A DNA stretch of 7,014 bases from Faecalibacterium sp. CAG:74 (lineage in GTDB: Bacteria > Bacillota > Clostridia > Christensenellales > Aristaeellaceae): positions 1 through 7,014 of the forward strand of contig FR899849.1 of the NCBI GenBank assembly GCA_000437595.1, given 5' to 3'. Position 1 is the stretch's first letter, and every line of letters starts with the position of its first letter. Made by a program: the position numbers and the translations under genes. Under the pieces are notes generated by a model. That model saw only the letters and a list, made by a program, of their open reading frames with translations. It did not search any database and had not been told where the DNA came from. This document shows positions 5,660 through 7,014 of the stretch, piece after piece.

Positions 5660-6427
5660 ATGAAAATGGAACTGGGTGCGCAGACATTTACCGTGCGGGA
5701 CTATATGCAGACGACGTGGGACTTCCGGGAAGCGATGAAGCGTATTGCGGAAATCGGCTATACCTGCGTGCAGCTGTCGGCGGTGGGCAATGTGCCGGTT
5801 CAGGCGCAGCGGGACATCTGCGATGAATTTGGACTGAAAATCGTCCTGACGCATACGAACCCGGATCGCATGATTTCCGACCCGGAGGGCGTCATCCGCG
5901 ACCATGACATCCTCGGCTGCGACTACATCGGCATCGGCATGATGAACCCGAAGTACCAGCGCGCAGAGTGGATTGACCAGTTCGCGAAAGACTTCACGAC
6001 GCCCGCGAAGAAGATGCGCGACGCGGGCAAACTGCTGATGTACCACAATCACAATCTGGAATGGACGCGCCTGCGCGACGGCCGCCGGATTATGGACGTG
6101 CTGCTGGAACAGATGCCGGCGGACTTGATGGGCGTGACGCTGGATACCTACTGGGTGCAGGCGGCGGGCGCGGATGTGCTGGAATGGATTGACATCCTGC
6201 AAGACCGCATCCCCTGCGTCCACCTGAAAGACATGTCGGTCAATGGCTTCGACCAGCGCAAGGCGGTCGTCGGCGAGGGCAATCTGAACTTCCCGAAAAT
6301 CCTCGAAAAGCTGCAAACGCTGGGCAAGACGAAGTACATGCTCGTCGAACAGGATGACTGCTACGGCGAAAGCGCGTTTGACTGCTTGAAGCGCAGCTAT
6401 GACAATGTGAGAAAGATGGGGTATTGA
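5660..6427 (+). CDS. TIM-barrel sugar isomerase/epimerase
   Basis: The 255-residue product belongs to the xylose isomerase-like TIM-barrel superfamily (AP_endonuc_2, Pfam PF01261), commonly annotated sugar phosphate isomerase/epimerase. Metal-site candidates fall in the usual order: H129 and H131 in YHNHNLEW, D162 in LDTYW, H188 in CVHLKD, E206 in GEGNLNF and E230 in LVEQD. Members of this group epimerise keto-sugars or act on 3-keto-glycosides, often beside Gfo/Idh oxidoreductases, and exactly such a gene follows 3 nt downstream. The start ATG at 5660 has AGAAAGGGG (5643-5651) 8 nt upstream. A second ATG two codons later is possible but less well spaced. The gap from GH13 is 29 bp, which suggests co-transcription. 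There is no signal peptide. Fold and metal site are clear; the substrate is not. Confidence 0.8.
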   Translation: MKMELGAQTFTVRDYMQTTWDFREAMKRIAEIGYTCVQLSAVGNVPVQAQRDICDEFGLKIVLTHTNPDRMISDPEGVIRDHDILGCDYIGIGMMNPKYQRAEWIDQFAKDFTTPAKKMRDAGKLLMYHNHNLEWTRLRDGRRIMDVLLEQMPADLMGVTLDTYWVQAAGADVLEWIDILQDRIPCVHLKDMSVNGFDQRKAVVGEGNLNFPKILEKLQTLGKTKYMLVEQDDCYGESAFDCLKRSYDNVRKMGY

Positions 6428-6430
6428 GCG

Positions 6431-7014
6431 ATGGCAAAGGTGAAATTGGGTATTATCGGCGTCGGCAATATGGGCACGGGTCACAGCAAGAACTATCTGG
6501 ACGGTCTGATGCCAGAAATCGAAATCACGGCGGTGGCTGACCGTAATCCGGCGCGCCGCGAGTGGGCGAAGGAAAACCTCCCCGGCGTGAAGGTTTTTGA
6601 AGAGGGCGTAGATCTCATCCATAGCGGCGCGTGCGAAGCCGTGCTGATTGCCACGCCGCACTATCAGCATCCGCCGCTGGCGATTGAAGCATTCAAAAAC
6701 GGGCTGCACGTCATGGTGGAGAAGCCCGCCGGGGTCTACACCCTGCAAGTGCGCGAGATGAACGCCGAGGCGGACCGTCACCCGGAACTGACCTTCGGCA
6801 TGATGTTCAACCAGCGCACGAATTGCACCTACCGCAAGATGCACGAGTTGATTCACAGCGGCGCAATCGGTGACTTAAAGCGTGTCAATTGGATTATCAC
6901 CGACTGGTACCGCACGCAGTTCTACTACGATTCCGGCGCATGGCGCGCGACGTGGGCGGGCGAAGGCGGCGGTGTGCTGCTGAACCAGCGGCCGCAGCAG
7001 CTGGAGTTGGGGGA
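6431..7014 (+). CDS. Gfo/Idh/MocA oxidoreductase, 3' end missing
   Basis: The frame opens with ATG at 6431, three bases after the previous stop, and runs off the window after 194 codons. It is the N-terminal half of a Gfo/Idh/MocA dehydrogenase, an NAD(P)-dependent enzyme that oxidises or reduces a sugar or cyclitol. The Rossmann fingerprint GIIGVGNMG is at 7-15, followed by the strand ending VADRNP (35-40). EKP at 97-99 gives the conserved K98 at the active site. The family motif around the catalytic His is normally like NQCPHQLD; here residues 185-192 read N-Q-R-P-Q-Q-L-E, within the last 32 bases of the window. This may be a real change or low-quality sequence at a contig end. The near-zero spacing implies translational coupling with the epimerase, a pairing typical of pathways that oxidise a sugar and then rearrange the keto-sugar. 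AGATGGGG (6414-6421) inside the previous gene may serve as ribosome binding site. Confidence 0.82.
   Translation, partial: MAKVKLGIIGVGNMGTGHSKNYLDGLMPEIEITAVADRNPARREWAKENLPGVKVFEEGVDLIHSGACEAVLIATPHYQHPPLAIEAFKNGLHVMVEKPAGVYTLQVREMNAEADRHPELTFGMMFNQRTNCTYRKMHELIHSGAIGDLKRVNWIITDWYRTQFYYDSGAWRATWAGEGGGVLLNQRPQQLELG

Noticed and set aside
6988..6995. GCGGCCGC (a NotI site) near the right end, suggesting vector or adapter sequence
   Set aside because: The frame remains aligned with the family motif on both sides, so the site most likely arises by chance or from a few miscalled bases.

Overview
This window looks like a fragment of a carbohydrate-utilisation locus from a Gram-positive gut-type anaerobe, probably a GC-rich Clostridia lineage (Oscillospiraceae- or Christensenellales-like). 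The evidence is a G/C-biased third codon position, strong AGGAG-type ribosome binding sites before almost every ATG, and Clostridia-like versions of the GH1, GH13 and GH130 enzymes. The taxon is an inference: there is no rRNA or marker gene here. All genes lie on the + strand. The reverse strand has long open frames, but they are shadows of biased codon use.

Layout: bases 1-365 hold no credible gene. They form a palindrome-rich non-coding stretch with several perfect hairpins. A possible -35 box and a leader follow. Then come a cupin-type glucose-6-phosphate isomerase (431-1216), a GH1 beta-glucosidase (1235-2596) and a GH130 mannoside phosphorylase (2630-3661), with gaps of only 18-33 bp. 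The 295-bp gap after GH130 is the most informative part. It starts with a strong ribosome binding site and ATG whose coding potential, after one frame correction, reads as the N-terminus of a sulfatase. That remnant is interrupted by a 161-bp element that is one long imperfect palindrome with 15-bp terminal inverted repeats (a MITE-like element). Deleting the element together with one flanking direct-repeat copy rejoins the sulfatase motif PNVLLIYTDQQR. After the gap come a GH13 oligo-1,6-glucosidase (3957-5630), a TIM-barrel sugar isomerase/epimerase (5660-6427) and a Gfo/Idh/MocA oxidoreductase (6431 to the window end, incomplete).

Functionally the cluster reads as intracellular processing of imported oligosaccharides. 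GH1 releases beta-linked glucose or related sugars. GH130 phosphorolyses a beta-mannoside (best guess Man-beta-1,4-GlcNAc or beta-1,4-mannooligosaccharides) to mannose-1-phosphate. GH13 cleaves alpha-1,6-glucosyl ends. The cupin isomerase connects glucose-6-P and fructose-6-P. The epimerase/oxidoreductase pair suggests oxidation and rearrangement of a sugar, perhaps through a keto-sugar. No transporter or regulator gene is visible. I found no CRISPR array, tRNA, rRNA or phage gene, and no clear new multi-gene system. The unusual material is the palindromic element in the dead sulfatase and the structured 5' stretch.
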